The translations under genes were made by a program, and so were the position numbers. A stretch of DNA of 64,000 bases, taken from assembly GCF_000813145.1 (NCBI RefSeq), contig NZ_BAZF01000009.1, positions 1 through 64,000 on the forward strand, given 5' to 3'. The DNA comes from Geobacter sp. OR-1. GTDB lineage: Bacteria > Desulfobacterota > Desulfuromonadia > Geobacterales > DSM-12255. Each line of letters starts with the position of its first letter. Position 1 is the first letter of the stretch. Shown here piece by piece: positions 1 to 9,094 of the stretch. Under the pieces are notes generated by a model. The model was not told where the DNA came from and searched no databases. It was given only the letters and a program-made list of their open reading frames with translations.

Positions 1-151
1 ATAAAGCCTAAATATTTTCCTGTTGTCAATTGATAGAAGGGCAAAGAATGATCTGTGCTTTACTTAAATATTCGAGGATATGGCTTGAATTGTTTTATTT
101 GTTGAAAAAAACGAACAACATATTCTTTATAAGGAAAAAACCCGTCATGCC

Positions 152-790
152 TTGCATGGCAGTTTAAAGCCAACCGATGCGTTGCTTCTAAGAAATATTC
201 TCCTTAAGCACAAACCAAAATGTATTCTTGAAGTTGGCAGTTTTATTGGAGTCTCTTCCCGCTGGATTTTGGAAGTTGTATCTGAATGGAAAGGTCACTT
301 GACCAGTATTGATCCAAATATACCTCATAGAGTTTTTGTAAATCCAAAATTCTATATGCAACAATTAAATAGCAAATTCCTTCCGGGCAATCTTGACATA
401 ATTACCGCATTTTTCGGTGTGTACGGCGGTACTTGCCTTGCGTGTCCAATTTCTGATGCCGGTAAACATTACAATGTTCAACAGATGGGTGATATTCAAT
501 CTATTGATTCAAGTTGGGATCGGAGATTTGATTTCATATTCATTGATGGAGAGCATTCCTACGAAGCAGTTATGAATAATTTTGATATCTCCGTTCATTT
601 ACTGAAAGAGGGGGGCTGCATAGTATTTCATGATGTCCTGTCCCGGGAAGGGGTCATGAAAGGTCTGCGTGAAATTGAGCTACAATACAACGGAAAAGCT
701 GAAGTAAAAATATTAGGGGAGCGGGATAGAAAACTCCTTGGTTTGATTGGCAGAGCGAACGACGGTATAGGGTTTTTCCGGTTCTTATGA
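152..790 (+). CDS. Class I SAM-dependent methyltransferase (glycan cluster)
   Basis: The protein has a Rossmann-type methyltransferase core. ILEVGSFIGVSS near residue 27 is the SAM-binding motif I, FDFIFIDGEHSYEAV near residue 126 is the acidic strand-4 region, and GGCIVFHDV follows. This resembles the Methyltransf_24 group; the substrate is unknown, probably a sugar or nucleotide sugar given the neighbours. The open frame starts at TTG 152, but a better ribosome site (AGAAGGG at 36-42) precedes ATG 48 in another frame. Adding one A to the A7 run at 105-111 would join that frame to this one and give a natural longer N-terminus. The gene is much AT-richer than its neighbours. Its stop overlaps the next ATG (ATGA). 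Bases 1-151 hold no other gene I can support. Confidence 0.75.
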   Translation: MHGSLKPTDALLLRNILLKHKPKCILEVGSFIGVSSRWILEVVSEWKGHLTSIDPNIPHRVFVNPKFYMQQLNSKFLPGNLDIITAFFGVYGGTCLACPISDAGKHYNVQQMGDIQSIDSSWDRRFDFIFIDGEHSYEAVMNNFDISVHLLKEGGCIVFHDVLSREGVMKGLREIELQYNGKAEVKILGERDRKLLGLIGRANDGIGFFRFL

Positions 791-2151
791 AATATGAATT
801 TGTTATCATCGGTGCCGGACCATGTGGCCTTGGGGCGGCATACCACTTGGACAAGCTGGGGCATGCGGACTGGCGGATTCTTGAGCGGAGCGACCATGTC
901 GGCGGTCTTGCCGCTTCGTATGTCGACAGCAATGGTTTTACCTGGGACGTAGGGGGGCATGTCCTCTTCTCGCATTACGACTATTTTGACCGGGCGGTCG
1001 AGGAGTCACTGGGAGATGCATATTACGAACATCTCCGCGAGAGCTGGGTCCGTATCCTCGGCACCTGGGTCCCATACCCGTTCCAGAACAATATCCGGCA
1101 CCTCCCGGATGAAGCATTGCAGGAGTGCCTGCATGGACTGCGGTCACTGTCCGGAGATCCGTCTGCTGCTGCAAATTTCCGGGAGTGGATGGAGTCGGTT
1201 TTTGGCGCCGGGATTGTCAAGTATTTCATGGAGCCATACAACAGTAAGGTCTGGGGGATGCCGCTCGAATCGATGAGCAGGGAGTGGATCGGTGAGCGAG
1301 TCAGTGTTGTGGATCTTAGCCGGATCGAACGGAACATTGCGGAGCAGCGCGATGATGTCAGTTGGGGGCCGAACAACCGGTTCCGGTTTCCAAAACAGGG
1401 TGGTACCGGTGCGATTTTCGAGGGGATCGTGCGGCCGTTCAAAGACCGGATCAGCTTCGGATGCGATGTCTGCGCAATAGACTTTGGCAATAAGGTCGTT
1501 CGGTGCCGGAACGGCGAGGAGTACCATTACGACATCCTGATCAACAGCTCTCCGGTCGATGTCCTGGTCGAGCAATCGGTCGATGCCCCTGAGCCGTTGC
1601 GTGATGCCGTTTCCGGGCTTGTTCACAACAGCGGACTCATAGTGGGTCTCGGGTTCTCAGGCAGGCGGGTCGACCCGAAATGCTGGATGTATTTTCCGGA
1701 AAGCAGCTCCCCGTTTTACCGGGTCACCAATTTTTACAATTATTCTCCGAACAATGTGCCGAGGGGAGATGTCGGGCGGTTCTTCTCCCTGATGTGCGAA
1801 ACGACCTATTCGCCGCATAAACCGGTTGATAGCGCAACAATCATCGCGACAACGATAGCCGGTCTCGTAAATTCAGGTATGATCGAATCCGGACAGGCAA
1901 ATGATATTGTCAGCCGCTACCTCATCGATATCCCATACTCCTACCCGGTCCCGTCACTGACCAGAGACCGGGCGCTCGCGGTTATCCACCCATACCTTGA
2001 GGCGCAAGGGGTCTATTCCCGTGGCCGGTTCGGCGCCTGGCAGTATGAGGTGGGGAACATGGACCACTCATTCATGCAGGGGGTGGAGGTGGTGGACCGG
2101 ATCATGACCGGTGCGACCGAACAGACCTTCAAAGGCGGGAATCAGAAATGA
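787..2151 (+). CDS. FAD-dependent oxidoreductase (amine oxidase / UDP-galactopyranose mutase-like)
   Basis: A 454-residue flavoprotein. The N-terminus carries the dinucleotide-binding motif IIGAGPCGLGAAYHL (about residues 7-21), then an acidic residue and GG pair (ERSDHVGGLAAS) that contact the FAD ribose and diphosphate. The layout matches the NAD(P)-binding_8/amine oxidase superfamily proteins common in O-antigen and exopolysaccharide clusters. The exact reaction cannot be read from the sequence; a role in sugar nucleotide conversion is inferred from context. It is translationally coupled to the upstream methyltransferase by an ATGA overlap and is followed after 36 bases by the cupin gene. 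Confidence 0.85.
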   Translation: MKYEFVIIGAGPCGLGAAYHLDKLGHADWRILERSDHVGGLAASYVDSNGFTWDVGGHVLFSHYDYFDRAVEESLGDAYYEHLRESWVRILGTWVPYPFQNNIRHLPDEALQECLHGLRSLSGDPSAAANFREWMESVFGAGIVKYFMEPYNSKVWGMPLESMSREWIGERVSVVDLSRIERNIAEQRDDVSWGPNNRFRFPKQGGTGAIFEGIVRPFKDRISFGCDVCAIDFGNKVVRCRNGEEYHYDILINSSPVDVLVEQSVDAPEPLRDAVSGLVHNSGLIVGLGFSGRRVDPKCWMYFPESSSPFYRVTNFYNYSPNNVPRGDVGRFFSLMCETTYSPHKPVDSATIIATTIAGLVNSGMIESGQANDIVSRYLIDIPYSYPVPSLTRDRALAVIHPYLEAQGVYSRGRFGAWQYEVGNMDHSFMQGVEVVDRIMTGATEQTFKGGNQK

Positions 2152-2187
2152 CAATTTGCAGTGGCAGCTTACTCCTGGGAGTATGGA

Positions 2188-2611
2188 ATGCTTGAAACTA
2201 TCAAAGCCGGAGAGCAGGTGATCGCTCTAATTGTCCGTAATGATTTCAGGGAGGCGGGGGTGCAGTTTTTTCACTCCGGTCAACTATTCCCAGCAGCTTG
2301 CCTATATGCATCATCCGGTCGGAAAGATCATTGAATCTCATCTGCATGAGCCGGTACCGCGTGAGGTTATCTACACCCAGGAGGTGTTATTGGTGAAGCG
2401 GGGCAAGCTTCGGGTGGATTTTTACGATGACAGCCAAAGGTTTTTGGAGAGCCGCATTTTGTCGGGAGGGGATGTCATCCTGCTGGCATCAGGCGGCCAT
2501 GGTTTTGAAGTCCTGGAAGAGGTCGAGATGATCGAGGTCAAGCAGGGGCCGTATGCCGGGGATCAGGACAAGACCCGCTTTAACGGCGTCTCAACAGAAG
2601 ATGGGAACTAG
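2188..2611 (+). CDS. Cupin-fold protein, interrupted by one extra T
   Basis: The frame from ATG 2188 (ribosome site GGGAG at 2177-2181) reads MLETIKAGEQVIALIVRNDF and runs into the T6 run at 2266-2271. Removing one T continues smoothly into VQFFTPVNYSQQLAYMHHP and the rest of the gene to the TAG at 2609-2611. Without that correction the upstream frame stops soon after, and only a shorter frame from TTG 2231 remains open. The C-terminal part has cupin-like beta strands (VPREVIYTQEVLLVKRGKLRVDF, GDVILLASGGHGFEV). It probably binds or modifies a sugar precursor; its function is not known. The break is most simply a sequencing error because the reading frame is otherwise clean. Confidence 0.75.
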
Positions 2612-2620
2612 GCGCAGCCA

Positions 2621-3742
2621 ATGGACAATGACTTTATCCCGGTAAACGAACCTCTTCTCGACGGCAACGAGAGGAAGTACCTGCTCGAGTGTATTGATAC
2701 TGGCTGGATATCCTCTGAAGGGCCATTTGTCAAGGAGTTCGAGGCCAAATTCGCTGCCAGGGTGGGGCGAAAGCACGGCATAGCGGTCTGCAACGGCACT
2801 GCAGCACTCGAAGCAGCGGTGGCAGCGCTGGGGATCGGGGCAGGCGATGAAGTGATCATGCCGGCGTTCACCATCATATCCTGCGCTGCGGCAGTTGTCC
2901 GGGCCGGTGCCAGGCCGGTATTGGTCGACAGCGATCCCCTCACCTGGAACATGGATGTGAGCAAGATTGAAGGTGTGATTACCCCGCGCACCAAGGCGAT
3001 CATGGCTGTACATACTTACGGTTTGCCCGTCGATATGGGGCCGGTGCTCGATATTGCGGCGAGATACGGGCTGAAAGTGATAGAAGACGCCGCTGAAGCC
3101 CATGGCCTGTCCTATCGTGATCGTCCCTGCGGATCGTTCGGCGAACTGTCCACGTTCAGTTTTTATCCGAACAAGCATGTGACCACCGGAGAAGGCGGCA
3201 TGGTCGTTACCGATGACGATCTCCTCGCCGAACGGTGCCGTTCGCTTCGCAATCTCTGCTTTCAGACCGGAAAACGCTTCGTGCACGAGGAGTTGGGGTT
3301 CAATTTCCGGATGACGAATCTGCAGGCTGCTCTCGGCCTGGCCCAGCTGGAACGGCTGGACAATTTTATCTCCCGGAAGCACCTTATGGGCAGGCGTTAC
3401 ACCGATCTGCTGTCCGGCACCAGCGGGTTACAGCTGCCGCTGGCCCATACCGATTACGCCGATAATATCTACTGGGTCTACGGGGTGGTGATTGACGACT
3501 CGGTAGCGATGGCTGCCGAGCAGCTGATGCAGCTTCTGGGAGAGCGCAACATCGGTACCCGGCCGTTTTTCTGGCCGATGCACGAGCAGCCGGTATTCCG
3601 GCGTATGGGGCTGTTCGGCGGGGAGAGTCACCCCGTTGCCGAGCGCCTGGCGCTGCGGGGCTTTTATATCCCCAGTGGCCTTGCCCTTAATGATGCCCAG
3701 ATGGATGTAGTTGCTCTACGGTTGAGGGAGCTTTTCTCATGA
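2621..3742 (+). CDS. DegT/DnrJ/EryC1/StrS family PLP aminotransferase
   Basis: A 373-residue sugar aminotransferase of the family that places amino groups on 3-keto or 4-keto nucleotide sugars (as in perosamine synthesis). Family signatures are present in order: NEPLLDGNERKYLLECIDTGWISSEG at the start, CNGTAALEAAVAAL, PAFTIISCAAAVVRAGA, DAAEAHG, and SFYPNKHVTTGEGGM, whose lysine (about K185) should form the PLP Schiff base. Length is normal for the family. The start ATG follows the cupin stop by 9 bases, and the stop overlaps the next ATG, so it is part of one operon. Confidence 0.92.
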   Translation: MDNDFIPVNEPLLDGNERKYLLECIDTGWISSEGPFVKEFEAKFAARVGRKHGIAVCNGTAALEAAVAALGIGAGDEVIMPAFTIISCAAAVVRAGARPVLVDSDPLTWNMDVSKIEGVITPRTKAIMAVHTYGLPVDMGPVLDIAARYGLKVIEDAAEAHGLSYRDRPCGSFGELSTFSFYPNKHVTTGEGGMVVTDDDLLAERCRSLRNLCFQTGKRFVHEELGFNFRMTNLQAALGLAQLERLDNFISRKHLMGRRYTDLLSGTSGLQLPLAHTDYADNIYWVYGVVIDDSVAMAAEQLMQLLGERNIGTRPFFWPMHEQPVFRRMGLFGGESHPVAERLALRGFYIPSGLALNDAQMDVVALRLRELFS

Positions 3743-4512
3743 CGGTTTTCGCCGATTATTCACGCTATTACGATCTTCTCTATCGCGACAAGGATTATGC
3801 GACCGAGGTGGATTTTGTCGAACAGCTCATCAGGGCGCACTGTCCGTCGGCGTCTGCCATACTTGAGCTCGGGTGCGGCACCGGGCGCCATGCCGAGCTT
3901 CTGGCCGAACGGGGATACCGGATTCATGGCGTCGACCTGAGCGAAGGGATGCTGGCAAGTGCGGAACAGCGGCGCCAGGTTTTGTCCGACGCCATGCGGG
4001 AGAAACTTGCGTTTTCGCATGGGGACGTCAGGAGTGTCCGTATACCGGAGCGGTTTGATACGGTCGTTTCTTTATTTCATGTAGCGAGTTATATGACCGC
4101 CAATAATGATCTTGAACAGCTCTTTGCCACGGCCAGTATGCACCTGCAACCGGGCGGGCTTTTTCTCTTCGATTGCTGGTATGGCCCGGCAGTTCTCGAA
4201 GACCGGCCATCGGTGCGGGTCAAGCGTCTGGCAGACGAAGAGCTGGAAATTACCAGAATCGCAGAGCCTGTGATGCATCCGAACGAGAATGTGGTGGATG
4301 TGAACTACGAGGTCCATATATTTAACCGGAAGACGCAGGCCCACAACCGGGTCAAAGAATGCCATCGCATGCGTTACCTGTTCGTGCCGGAGATGCAGTC
4401 CCTGTTCGCTTCCCACGGCATGATCCCGGTATTTTTCACTGAATGGCTGACCGGCAGGGAACCGGGATTCGATACGTGGAACATCTGTGTCGGCGGTGTG
4501 GTACAAGGGTGA
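3739..4512 (+). CDS. Class I SAM-dependent methyltransferase
   Basis: A 257-residue methyltransferase with a clear motif I (ILELGCGTGRHAELLAERGYRIHGVDLSEGMLASA, about residues 41-75) and the post-motif LQPGGLFLFDCWYGP. The fold is the common class I type. A substrate cannot be assigned; the gene sits between an aminotransferase and a glycosyltransferase, so N- or O-methylation of a sugar is the likely role. Its ATG overlaps the preceding stop and its own TGA overlaps the GTG start of the next gene, which points to tight translational coupling. Confidence 0.88.
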   Translation: MTVFADYSRYYDLLYRDKDYATEVDFVEQLIRAHCPSASAILELGCGTGRHAELLAERGYRIHGVDLSEGMLASAEQRRQVLSDAMREKLAFSHGDVRSVRIPERFDTVVSLFHVASYMTANNDLEQLFATASMHLQPGGLFLFDCWYGPAVLEDRPSVRVKRLADEELEITRIAEPVMHPNENVVDVNYEVHIFNRKTQAHNRVKECHRMRYLFVPEMQSLFASHGMIPVFFTEWLTGREPGFDTWNICVGGVVQG

Positions 4513-5606
4513 AGATAACCCTGCTCAAGAAACTGGACCAGTTGTTAGGAGCCTTTCTTGTGCGGTTTTTAGCGGCACCGCCTGCTGGAACAATCCCGCT
4601 GGGCGGGCCATTGTCGATCCTTCTGATCCGACCGGGCGGAATTGGCGATGCGGTTCATCTGATCCCGGCAATCAACTCAATAAGAGAGAAGTTCCCGGAT
4701 GCCGCCATTGACCTGCTCGCGGAAAAGAGAAATGCCGCTATCTTCGGTCTGTGCCGGGAGATCCGCACGACAAGGCGTTATGATGTTCCAGGCGAGCTTG
4801 TTGCTGCAATGCGCAGTTCCTATGACGTGGTGATCGATTCCGAGCAGTGGCATCGTCTCTCCGCGGCAGTTGCCAGGCTTATCGGCGCCCCTGTGCTCGT
4901 CGGCTTTGCCACCAATGAACGGAGCAGGCTGTTCAATTACCCGGTTCCGTATTCACAAGATGATTACGAGGCCGCGAGTTTTTACCGGCTGCTGCAACCG
5001 TTCGGGATAGACACTCCGGCTGATGTTGTTTTTCCCTGGCTGTCGGTACCAGCCGCTGCTGCCGACAAGGTTGCCGGACTCCTGAGCGGTCTGGAAGCAA
5101 ACCGGTTTGTGGCCGTTTTCCCCGGTGCCAGCATCCCGGAACGGCGCTGGGGCATGGACCGGTTCCGGACTCTGGCCCGAAGGTTGTCGGAGCGGAGCAT
5201 CCCGGTGGTCGTGATCGGTGGCCGGGAAGATGCCGCTGAGGGGGACGGAATAGTGCAGGGGCTCCCGGCAATATCCCTGGCCGGGAAGACCAGCCTGCTG
5301 GAAACGGCTGCGGTAATCGACCGCGGTGCTCTCCTGGTGAGCGGCGATTCCGGGGTGTTGCATATCGGGGTCGGACTGGGGAAGGCCACGGTATCGCTGT
5401 TCGGGTCGGGTATCGCCGCCAAATGGGCGCCCAGGGGGGATAACCACGTTGTAGTCAACAAAGGGCTCTCCTGCTCACCCTGCACCAGATTCGGTTATAC
5501 GCCAACATGCCTAAACAGAGCGAAATGCATTGCGGAAATTTCGCCTGACGAGGTATATTCCGCCGTCATTTCGTGTCTGGCCCGTAAAAACAGCCTGATT
5601 GTCTAA
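4509..5606 (+). CDS. Glycosyltransferase family 9 (heptosyltransferase-like)
   Basis: The product resembles ADP-heptose:LPS heptosyltransferases. The N-terminal strand and loop read ILLIRPGGIGDAVHLIPAI, the C-terminal domain carries FPGASIPERRWGMDRF, and the nucleotide-binding segment is LVSGDSGVLHIGVGLGKATVSLFG. I chose GTG 4509, which overlaps the preceding TGA, over the ATG at 4443 deep inside the upstream gene. That gives about 365 residues, normal for the family. It is the last gene of the polysaccharide cluster and probably adds a sugar to lipopolysaccharide or another surface glycan at the inner face of the membrane. Confidence 0.88.
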   Translation: MKITLLKKLDQLLGAFLVRFLAAPPAGTIPLGGPLSILLIRPGGIGDAVHLIPAINSIREKFPDAAIDLLAEKRNAAIFGLCREIRTTRRYDVPGELVAAMRSSYDVVIDSEQWHRLSAAVARLIGAPVLVGFATNERSRLFNYPVPYSQDDYEAASFYRLLQPFGIDTPADVVFPWLSVPAAAADKVAGLLSGLEANRFVAVFPGASIPERRWGMDRFRTLARRLSERSIPVVVIGGREDAAEGDGIVQGLPAISLAGKTSLLETAAVIDRGALLVSGDSGVLHIGVGLGKATVSLFGSGIAAKWAPRGDNHVVVNKGLSCSPCTRFGYTPTCLNRAKCIAEISPDEVYSAVISCLARKNSLIV

Positions 5607-5614
5607 CAATTTGC

Positions 5615-5643
5615 TTGACAACAAAGAGCGGCATTGATAATAA
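5615..5643 (+). promoter_or_regulatory. Sigma-70 promoter of tRNA-Val(GAC)
   Basis: TTGACA at 5615-5620 and TAATAA at 5638-5643 are separated by 17 bases. The tRNA begins 20 bases after the -10 element. The promoter lies directly after the end of the glycosyltransferase gene and may also feed thrS and the downstream block if the hairpin after the tRNA is read through. Confidence 0.7.
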
Positions 5644-5662
5644 TCACCTTCGTTTTGCTTAC

Positions 5663-5737
5663 AGGCGCGTAGCTCAGGGGTAGAGCACTAGCTCGACACG
5701 CTAGGGGTCGGCGGTTCGAAACCGCCCGCGCCTACCA
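5663..5737 (+). tRNA. tRNA-Val(GAC)
   Basis: A 75-base cloverleaf with CCA encoded. Acceptor strands are AGGCGCG at 5663-5669 and CGCGCCT at 5727-5733. The D arm is 5672-5686, and the anticodon stem CTAGC/GCTAG encloses the loop TCGACAC with anticodon GAC at 5695-5697. The T arm is GGCGG/CCGCC with TTCGAAA. All stems pair fully. Confidence 0.95.
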
Positions 5738-5768
5738 TGCATTCCAGTCTGCACCAAACGGCGGATAC

Positions 5769-5796
5769 GGGGCATCGATGTTCGATGCCTCTTTCT
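5769..5796 (+). terminator. Hairpin between tRNA-Val and thrS
   Basis: An inverted repeat GGCATCGA (5771-5778), loop TGT, TCGATGCC (5782-5789), extendable by a G-T and a G-C pair, is followed by TCTTTC. It is a short strong stem with a weak U tract. It may partly terminate tRNA transcription or act as an attenuator ahead of thrS. Confidence 0.5.
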
Positions 5797-5811
5797 GTTA
5801 AGGGGCTTATA

Positions 5812-7722
5812 ATGAGCGTAATAGCCGTTAAATTGCCGGACGGTTCCAGCCGTTCTCTTCCTGAAGGCGCAACAGTGCGCGACCTTGCGGCGGCCATCGG
5901 CGCCGGCCTTGCCAAGGCAGCCATTGCCGGAAAGGTCAACGGCGAGCTGGTCGACGTTTATGCGCCGCTAACTGATGCTGCCGAGGTGGCAATCATTACC
6001 GATAAAAGCGCCGAGGGGCTGGACATTATCCGGCACTCCACGTCGCATCTGATGGCCCAGGCGGTCAAAGCACTCTTTCCCGCAGCCAAGGTGACCATCG
6101 GCCCCTCGATCGAGACCGGTTTTTACTACGATTTCGATGTGGAGCAGCCTTTCAGTCCTGAAGATCTGGAGAAGATCGAAGAAAAGATGCGGGAGCTGGC
6201 CAAGGCCGATATCCCGATCCGGCGCGAGCAGCTGTCAAAAGACGACGCAATCGTTCTGTTCAAGGATATGGGCGAGGATTACAAGGTCGAGATCATCAGC
6301 GATCTCGATGCCGATACGGTTTCCCTTTACCGTCAGGGGGATTTTGTCGATCTTTGCCGTGGTCCGCATCTGCCGTCGACCTCGTGGTGCAAGGCATTCA
6401 AGATTACCTCCATTGCCGGCGCCTACTGGCGGGGGAATGAAAACAACCGGATGCTCCAGCGGGTATATGGCACCGCCTTTAGCGACAAGAAGGAACTTGA
6501 CGCCTATCTTGAGCGGCTGGAGGAGGCGAAGCGCCGTGATCATCGTAAACTAGGCCGCGAGCTGGATCTCTTCTCCTTTTCCGATGAAGTGGGGGCAGGT
6601 TTTGCAATCTGGCACCCGAAAGGGGCGTTGCTCCGGACCATCATCGAAGATTTCGAGCGGAAAGAGCATCTCAAGAGAGATTATGACATAGTTGTCGGAC
6701 CGCAGATCCTCAAGACCGAGCTCTGGCAGCGGTCCGGGCATTACGAGAACTATCGTGAGAACATGTATTTTACGGAAGTCGACGAACAGGGGTTCGGCAT
6801 CAAGCCGATGAACTGTCTGTCGCACATGATGATCTACAAGTCTCATCTGCGGAGTTATCGCGACCTGCCGCTCCGGTTCTTCGAGCTGGGGACGGTTCAC
6901 CGTCACGAGCGTGCCGGCGTGTTGCACGGACTGCTGCGCGTCCGCTGCTTTACCCAGGACGATGCCCATATCCTCTGTACCCCGGAACAGCTTGACAGCG
7001 AGATCAAAGGGGTCATTTCCTTTGTCAACGACGTCATGGGGATATTCGGTTTCCAGTATGAGATGGAACTTTCCACCAGGCCGGATAAATCCATCGGCTC
7101 GGACGAGGACTGGGAGCGGGCGACCAACGCCCTTCTCGGGGCTCTGAAGGACAGCGGTCGCGAGTTCGAGATTAATGAGGGCGATGGCGCGTTTTATGGG
7201 CCCAAGATCGATATCAAACTGCGCGATTGTCTTGACAGAAGGTGGCAGTGTGCTACAATCCAGTGCGATTTTACCCTGCCAGAGCGGTTCGATCTGACTT
7301 ATGTGGATGCGAATGGTGAGCGCAAACGCCCAGTCATGGTCCACAGGGTCATACTCGGTTCGATCGAGAGGTTTATCGGCGTTCTGATCGAGCACTTTGC
7401 CGGGAACTTCCCGGTCTGGTTATCCCCGGTGCAGGCAATGGTCATGACCGTCACCGACAGTCAGCAGCCTTATGCGCAGCAGGTTTACGAGACCTTGCGG
7501 GGAGCCGGAATCAGGGTTCAGAAGGATTTCCGGAACGAAAAGCTCGGGTTTAAGATCCGTGAAGCGCAATTGCAGAAGGTTCCGTACATGCTGGTCATCG
7601 GCGATCGTGAAGTAGAAACCGCGACCGTCACCCCCCGGTTCCGGGATGGCAGCAATTTGGAGCCGATGAAGGCCGATTCGTTTGCGGAGTTTATTATCAA
7701 GGAATCTGCAAACCACAAATAA
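5812..7722 (+). CDS. thrS: Threonine--tRNA ligase
   Basis: Charges tRNA-Thr with threonine in the cytoplasm. The 636-residue product shows the expected order: an N-terminal TGS domain ([20 protein letters not shown]), the editing (SAD) domain with [16 protein letters not shown], and a class II catalytic core with [45 protein letters not shown] and the anticodon-binding C-terminus. C, H and H residues expected to hold the catalytic zinc are in place. ATG 5812 was chosen because AAGGGG lies just upstream and the TGS domain begins there; the longer open frame reaches back into the tRNA. It starts the conserved thrS-infC-rpmI-rplT-pheST order. Confidence 0.97.
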   Translation: MSVIAVKLPDGSSRSLPEGATVRDLAAAIGAGLAKAAIAGKVNGELVDVYAPLTDAAEVAIITDKSAEGLDIIRHSTSHLMAQAVKALFPAAKVTIGPSIETGFYYDFDVEQPFSPEDLEKIEEKMRELAKADIPIRREQLSKDDAIVLFKDMGEDYKVEIISDLDADTVSLYRQGDFVDLCRGPHLPSTSWCKAFKITSIAGAYWRGNENNRMLQRVYGTAFSDKKELDAYLERLEEAKRRDHRKLGRELDLFSFSDEVGAGFAIWHPKGALLRTIIEDFERKEHLKRDYDIVVGPQILKTELWQRSGHYENYRENMYFTEVDEQGFGIKPMNCLSHMMIYKSHLRSYRDLPLRFFELGTVHRHERAGVLHGLLRVRCFTQDDAHILCTPEQLDSEIKGVISFVNDVMGIFGFQYEMELSTRPDKSIGSDEDWERATNALLGALKDSGREFEINEGDGAFYGPKIDIKLRDCLDRRWQCATIQCDFTLPERFDLTYVDANGERKRPVMVHRVILGSIERFIGVLIEHFAGNFPVWLSPVQAMVMTVTDSQQPYAQQVYETLRGAGIRVQKDFRNEKLGFKIREAQLQKVPYMLVIGDREVETATVTPRFRDGSNLEPMKADSFAEFIIKESANHK

Positions 7723-7791
7723 TTCCGCTATGTTAAGAATTTTGCGGCAGATGGAGCAAGTACGAATTCTTTTTAATCAGGAGGTGGTACC

Positions 7792-8304
7792 ATAGCTAAA
7801 CCGACCGTAAACATCAATCAGGCCATAAGGGCTCGTGAAGTAAGGGTCATCGGCCCGGAGAGCGAGCAGCTCGGCATACTCACACTTGGTGAGGCTTTGG
7901 CTATGGCGGCAGAAAAGGAACTCGATCTTGTAGAGGTTTCACCTACAGCGGTTCCACCGGTATGCCGGATAATGGATTTCGGAAAATTCAAGTATCAGCA
8001 GAGCAAGAAGCTTCAGGAAGCCAAGAAAAAGCAGGTTCAGGTTCAGCTGAAAGAGGTGAAGCTGAGACCCAAGACCGATGATCATGACCTTGATTTTAAA
8101 GTCAAGCATGTCAAGCGGTTCCTTGAAGAGGGGAACAAGGCCAAGATTACCATGGTTTTCCGTGGTCGTGAGATAACGCACACCAATCTTGGTTTGGAGA
8201 TCCTTGAAAAGATTTCTGAAGAGCTTCAGGAAGTTGCAGTTATAGAAGTAAGACCGAAAATGGAAGGGCGCAGCATGTATATGATTGTCGCCCCGAAAAA
8301 ATAG
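7792..8304 (+). CDS. infC: Translation initiation factor IF-3, ATA start
   Basis: IF-3 binds the 30S subunit and checks the start codon. The 170-residue product contains both family domains: [31 protein letters not shown], then [36 protein letters not shown] and the C-terminal [20 protein letters not shown]. No ATG, GTG or TTG exists between the in-frame stop at 7774-7776 and codon 36. The strong ribosome site AGGAGG (7779-7784) is spaced for the ATA at 7792. A rare start codon is the known autoregulation device of infC, where IF-3 represses its own non-canonical start. The TTG at 7897 would delete the N-terminal domain and is rejected. Confidence 0.93.
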   Translation: MAKPTVNINQAIRAREVRVIGPESEQLGILTLGEALAMAAEKELDLVEVSPTAVPPVCRIMDFGKFKYQQSKKLQEAKKKQVQVQLKEVKLRPKTDDHDLDFKVKHVKRFLEEGNKAKITMVFRGREITHTNLGLEILEKISEELQEVAVIEVRPKMEGRSMYMIVAPKK

Positions 8305-8321
8305 ATCGCAAGGAGATTGAA

Positions 8322-8519
8322 ATGCCAAAGATTAAGACCAACCGCGGCGCTGCAAAGCGCTTCAAGAAAACCGGAACAGGAAAGATCAAGAGAAGCCACG
8401 CCTTTACCAGCCATATCCTGACCTCCAAAACCCGCAAGAACAAGCGCAACCTGCGCAAAGGGGCCATTGTCGAGGGTGTGGACGCGAAGAATATTGCCAG
8501 ACTGATTCCGTACATGTAA
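8322..8519 (+). CDS. rpmI: 50S ribosomal protein bL35
   Basis: A 65-residue, very basic protein beginning [20 protein letters not shown], the hallmark of bL35, and ending IARLIPYM. It starts 17 bases after infC with AAGGAG upstream. Co-transcription with infC and rplT is standard. A long hairpin lies between it and rplT. Confidence 0.97.
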   Translation: MPKIKTNRGAAKRFKKTGTGKIKRSHAFTSHILTSKTRKNKRNLRKGAIVEGVDAKNIARLIPYM

Positions 8520-8531
8520 AAGGTAAAAGCC

Positions 8532-8589
8532 GTGAATGGTGAAATGTGATTGTGAAGAAATATCTTCACTTTCACTGTTTCCAATTCAC
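8532..8589 (+). promoter_or_regulatory. 27-bp imperfect hairpin between rpmI and rplT
   Basis: The left arm 8532-8558 and right arm 8563-8589 can pair with about 20 of 27 positions matched around the loop AATA (8559-8562). The outer GTGAAT/ATTCAC and the inner GTGAAGA/TCTTCAC are perfect. There is no U tract, so it is not an ordinary terminator. It sits in an unusually long 150-base gap before rplT, where an mRNA structure for ribosomal-protein feedback is plausible. A small palindromic repeat element is the alternative. Confidence 0.6.
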
Positions 8590-8669
8590 GTTGCAACAGT
8601 TGCCGAGAACCGTGAGGAAACGTCTCCCCTTGCGGATCAGGTGAAATACAAGAAAAAGAGGAGTAGAAC

Positions 8670-9023
8670 ATGCCACGCGCAAAACGAGGATTTAAAGCGA
8701 GACAGAGAAGAAACAAGGTGTTGAAGCTCGCAAAAGGGTACCGCGGTGCCAGGAGTAAACTTTTCCGGAGTGCCACCGAGGCGGTGGATCGCGCCCTTAA
8801 TTACGCGTTCCGCGACCGACGTGTCAAGAAGAGGGATTTCCGTGCCCTCTGGATTACCCGCATCAATGCCGCAGCACGTCTGAACGGGCTTACCTACAGC
8901 AAGCTGATCCATGGCCTCAAAGTGGCCAATGTCGCTATTGACCGCAAGGTTATGGCTGATATCGCAGTGTCCGACCCTGCAGGGTTCTCTGCCATCGCCG
9001 CCACGGCAAAAGCCAGCGTCTAA
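8670..9023 (+). CDS. rplT: 50S ribosomal protein bL20
   Basis: The 117-residue bL20 binds 23S rRNA early in 50S assembly. The sequence [33 protein letters not shown] and the later [19 protein letters not shown] are characteristic. The ATG at 8670 has GAGGAG upstream. bL20 represses its own operon in several bacteria, which makes the long hairpin upstream notable. A strong terminator stem follows the gene. Confidence 0.97.
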   Translation: MPRAKRGFKARQRRNKVLKLAKGYRGARSKLFRSATEAVDRALNYAFRDRRVKKRDFRALWITRINAAARLNGLTYSKLIHGLKVANVAIDRKVMADIAVSDPAGFSAIAATAKASV

Positions 9024-9038
9024 AGCTTGCGAACCGAT

Positions 9039-9076
9039 AAAAGGGAAATGGGAGCTACTCTCATTTCCCTTTTTTT
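9039..9076 (+). terminator. Rho-independent terminator after rplT
   Basis: The stem AAAGGGAAATG GGAG (to 9054) pairs with CTCT CATTTCCCTTT, with one G-U pair, around a short loop, followed by a run of T. It ends the ribosomal part of the block; pheS starts 19 bases later, so pheST may depend on read-through or a promoter not obvious here. Confidence 0.85.
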
Positions 9077-9094
9077 ATCAAAAGGCCAACAATC

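Noticed and set aside
6550-7395. Minus-strand open frame of 281 residues within thrS
   Set aside because: Antisense to the conserved catalytic core of threonyl-tRNA synthetase; no start signal or recognisable domain.
7897-8304. infC starting at TTG 7897
   Set aside because: This would remove the conserved N-terminal domain; the ribosome site belongs to ATA 7792.
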